From contig CP070627.1 in NCBI GenBank assembly GCA_020355945.1, forward strand, positions 1,382,529-1,390,254: a stretch of 7,726 bases of DNA, read 5' to 3'. The DNA is from Candidatus Aminicenantota bacterium. GTDB lineage: Bacteria > Acidobacteriota > Aminicenantia > UBA2199. Positions 6,192-7,726 of the stretch are shown piece after piece. Position 1 is the stretch's first letter; each line of letters starts with the position of its first letter. Position numbers and translations under genes: made by a program. Below the pieces are notes generated by a model. It saw only the letters and a program-made list of their open reading frames with translations, searched no databases and was not told the DNA's origin.

Positions 6192-6893
6192 ATCAAGGAA
6201 ACAGGCCAAATGCTGGCCGCCATCGGGAGTCATTCGCCATTTTAAACCTGCTTTTGCCGGTATGCCTAACGCCAACAGCCGTTTACCTGCGGCCGCCGCC
6301 AGATCATGCAGGCCCGGGTCTTTAAGCTCCTTTGCCATGGCCGCCAGGAACAACCCGATCCCGCCACTGCCGTATATGATGTCCGTACTGCTGTTCCATT
6401 GGACCCCCTCCTCTACTCTTTCGGCACCGCTGCGGATCAATTGCAGGCATTGACGTACGCCCCGCCGGTATTTTTCTTTGCCGGCGGCTTTAAAGACTTC
6501 CCAAAGAACAAACCCGATACCAGGAATAGCTGTGTATAAACCCATGTCTTTTTCGTGGGCAAGAGCGGCTAAAAGATAGTTTGCTCCTTCACAGGCATCA
6601 TTTAAGTATTGTTCCCGGCCCGTGGCATAATAAGCTTCAAGGAAAAACAAAATCACACCGGGGTTTCCTGTATAGAGAGTATTATCAACCGTGTGCACCG
6701 CCCTGGGGTATGCCGGCCATACTTTACCGGCACCAGGAATTTTTATCGCGGTGGAATTGATCCAGGCCGCGGCTTGCGCGGCCGGCTCAAGATAGGTGTT
6801 TGGGGAACGGTCACGGTTATAAGCCTGTTTAATGCCGGGAAAAATCACCATGATTACGATTAAAACAACCAGCACATACCGGGAACTTTTCAT
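6168..6893 (-). pseudogene. Truncated, exported LanC-like (lanthionine synthetase C-like) protein
   Basis: 241 residues; LanC-like proteins are usually about 400. An N-terminal hydrophobic segment (about 6-20, YVLVVLIVIMVIFPG) follows MKSSR, so the protein is exported or membrane-anchored, unusual for LanC enzymes. Alpha-toroid repeat signatures are visible: LYTGNPGVILFFLEAYY (73-89), IPGIGFVLWEV (123-133) and IIYGSGGIGLFLAAM (172-186). The next repeat begins LDLSH (233-237), where the family normally continues with Gly and a GxxG turn, but here DVEC and a stop follow. The zinc-ligand Cys/Cys/His residues of catalytic LanC lie in the missing half, so cyclase activity is not expected. GGAG (6906-6909) lies 12 bases before the ATG and a promoter-like sequence stands upstream. 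The break coincides with the 3' end of the TIR gene. No lanthipeptide precursor or LanB/LanM gene is visible. A functional short form cannot be excluded. Confidence 0.7.
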
Positions 6894-6932
6894 TTTATTT
6901 TAAATCTCCGAAAGTTTGGTTTTGCCGCTTTA

Positions 6933-6961
6933 AAATTACCAAAAAAAGTAAAAAAATGCAA
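6933..6961 (-). promoter_or_regulatory. Promoter-like sequence for the LanC-like gene
   Basis: Minus-strand TTGCAT (6956-6961) and TAATTT (6933-6938) with a 17-base, T-rich spacer. The predicted start near 6926 gives a leader of about 33 nt that includes the GGAG at 6906-6909. Moderate match; the spacer's T-runs make chance matches easier. Confidence 0.4.
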
Positions 6962-7040
6962 GTCTTTTGCAATTCCCAAATCCACCGCCAACCTTGCCTC
7001 CGCCGGCTCACCTCATTTGCCTGTAAAATTTAGTAATAGT

Positions 7041-7080
7041 TAAGCTCCAGCCGCAAGCCATAAGCTAAAAGCTAAAAACT
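7041..7080. repeat. Degenerate AGCTAAAA-type short repeat
   Basis: AAGCT or AAGC recurs through this stretch, ending in two tandem copies of AGCTAAAA. It resembles the degenerate AAGCT-rich intergenic repeats I have seen in other environmental bacterial genomes. That resemblance is from memory and not verified. Confidence 0.4.
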
Positions 7081-7258
7081 ATGGACCGTAACTCGATCGG
7101 ATATTTATTGACTCTTAAATCCCGGGCATGGTCCTCCCTTCGTAATATTATCTTTCAATTTCTTGTTTTTTCAGCAAGAAAATTTTGGACTGCATCTGTA
7201 AACCAACTCATAACGATACATTCGAGACGAAAAAATTCGCACCATTTTTTTGGTTGCG

Positions 7259-7297
7259 GCCACAGGCAGCGCCGTGTAACTTCGTGGCTAAGTTTTT
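7259..7297. repeat. Short imperfect palindrome with CTTCGTGGCTAA motif
   Basis: GCCAC (7259-7263) and GTGGC (7284-7288) can pair around a 20-base loop that itself holds an imperfect ACAGGC/GCCGTGT hairpin. A T-run follows on the plus strand. The CTTCGTGGCTAA tail resembles a widespread degenerate intergenic repeat type (memory, unverified). A terminator is unlikely to matter, since no plus-strand gene leads into it. Confidence 0.3.
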
Positions 7298-7317
7298 AGT
7301 TATTCTCCAGGTAGGGT

Positions 7318-7726
7318 TCAGATTATGACTGAGCAGGTTTGATTGATGGAGTCGGCATAGATTTTGACGCTCCTGGGGAAGGTTAAGACAGTCAGGGGTT
7401 CATTTACGGTTGATTGACTGAAGAACCATTGATCTATTTTGTCCTGGGTGGGGGAGATATAGCCGTATATGGTATTATTGCTTACCAGGTTGGTGAGGAA
7501 ATGGGTGCCCTGCGTACCGTACATCCTGGTCTGGAACCGTTTCCGGTCCTCATCGTGTCCCCCTTGTATCATGTACAGGAAATGGCTGCCGTAAACACCA
7601 CCGGTGAGACTGTTGTCCTCCGGGAGAGGCTCGGGCCGGCCAGCAATGTCTACCCCGTATTCAAAGATGGCTGCAGCTCCGTCCACATCCCGATAATCGA
7701 CCTGTATCCCCCAGTCCCTGTTTGTG
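7318..7726 (-). CDS. C-terminal part of an unrecognised protein, 5' end outside window
   Basis: The frame is open to the right edge and ends in TGA at 7318-7320, giving 135 residues plus the stop. An internal GTG at 7686 could start a 122-residue product, but upstream codons (NRDWGIQVDYRD...) continue in the same style, so the gene almost certainly begins beyond the window. The sequence is rich in Gly, Tyr, Asn and Thr, mainly beta-strand in character (TGGVYGSHFLYMIQGGH, NNTIYGYISP), with one Cys near the C-terminus (CSVII). This suggests a secreted or surface beta-rich domain, but I do not recognise the family. No membrane segment lies in the visible part. It shares the strand of the LanC-like gene but is 424 bp away from it. 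Confidence 0.7.
   Translation of the reverse strand, partial: TNRDWGIQVDYRDVDGAAAIFEYGVDIAGRPEPLPEDNSLTGGVYGSHFLYMIQGGHDEDRKRFQTRMYGTQGTHFLTNLVSNNTIYGYISPTQDKIDQWFFSQSTVNEPLTVLTFPRSVKIYADSINQTCSVII

Larger units (their letters stand above)
6962..7317. other. Gene-poor spacer between the LanC-like gene and the right-edge gene
   Basis: About 350 bases with no convincing gene on either strand. A 72-codon plus-strand frame at 7081-7299 has no ribosome binding site and a low-complexity, unlikely composition. A 7-bp inverted repeat (TTTCTTG 7159-7165, CAAGAAA 7175-7181) could be a weak hairpin. On the minus strand AAGGGAGGACC precedes an ATG at 7129, but the frame stops after four codons, so at most it is a relic of a lost gene start. 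Two short repeat-like stretches are listed separately. Confidence 0.5.

Noticed and set aside
7115..7140. Strong Shine-Dalgarno (AAGGGAGG) before a minus-strand ATG at 7129, considered as a lanthipeptide precursor near the LanC-like gene
   Set aside because: The frame ends after four codons (MPGI), so it cannot be a precursor; at most it is a gene relic.
7081..7299. 72-codon plus-strand frame
   Set aside because: No ribosome binding site, no promoter with correct spacing, unlikely composition, and it spans two degenerate repeat-like elements.

Overview
The window looks like an accessory, defence-island-like stretch of a bacterial chromosome. The host cannot be named from sequence alone. Moderate G+C, a very large WD40/ATPase receptor, a TIR-STAND-like protein and a LanC-like protein together suggest a large-genome environmental lineage, for example an uncultured Acidobacteriota/Aminicenantia or Desulfobacterota member. 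That is only an impression. No tRNA, rRNA, CRISPR array, transposase or integrase was seen.

Layout. (1) Positions 1-3493, minus strand: one giant open frame that runs off the left edge (at least 1164 codons). From the N-terminus it has a signal sequence, about 11 nearly identical WD40 repeats, a beta-rich Ig-like stretch, a transmembrane helix, and a cytoplasmic region entering a P-loop ATPase (Walker A at 131-154). (2) 3583-4464, minus: an Abi_2-family abortive-infection protein with an Rx4H HEPN ribonuclease motif. It is preceded by a strong promoter (4525-4553) and a hairpin plus T-tract (4468-4512) that ends right before the start codon. This is the layout of an RNA-antitoxin (type III-like) module. 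(3) 4731-6191, plus: a TIR-domain protein with the catalytic Glu, joined by a Pro-rich linker to a STAND-like module whose Walker A is degenerate. (4) 6168-6893, minus: the N-terminal half of an exported LanC-like protein. It breaks off inside a conserved motif exactly where the convergent TIR gene ends. (5) 6962-7317: a gene-poor spacer with short degenerate repeats. (6) 7318-7726, minus: the C-terminal end of an unrecognised protein entering from the right edge.

How the parts may work together (inference): three adjacent genes each carry a hallmark of phage defence or regulated cell death, namely a repeat-rich sensor/ATPase, a HEPN toxin with a likely RNA antidote, and a TIR NADase-like effector with a STAND-like signalling module. 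The Abi gene is visibly more A+T-rich than its neighbours, and the TIR gene abuts a truncated gene. Both fit arrival by horizontal transfer. Two of the genes (the WD40 ATPase and the TIR protein) have a -10-like box exactly 6 nt before the ATG, so they may be expressed as leaderless mRNAs.
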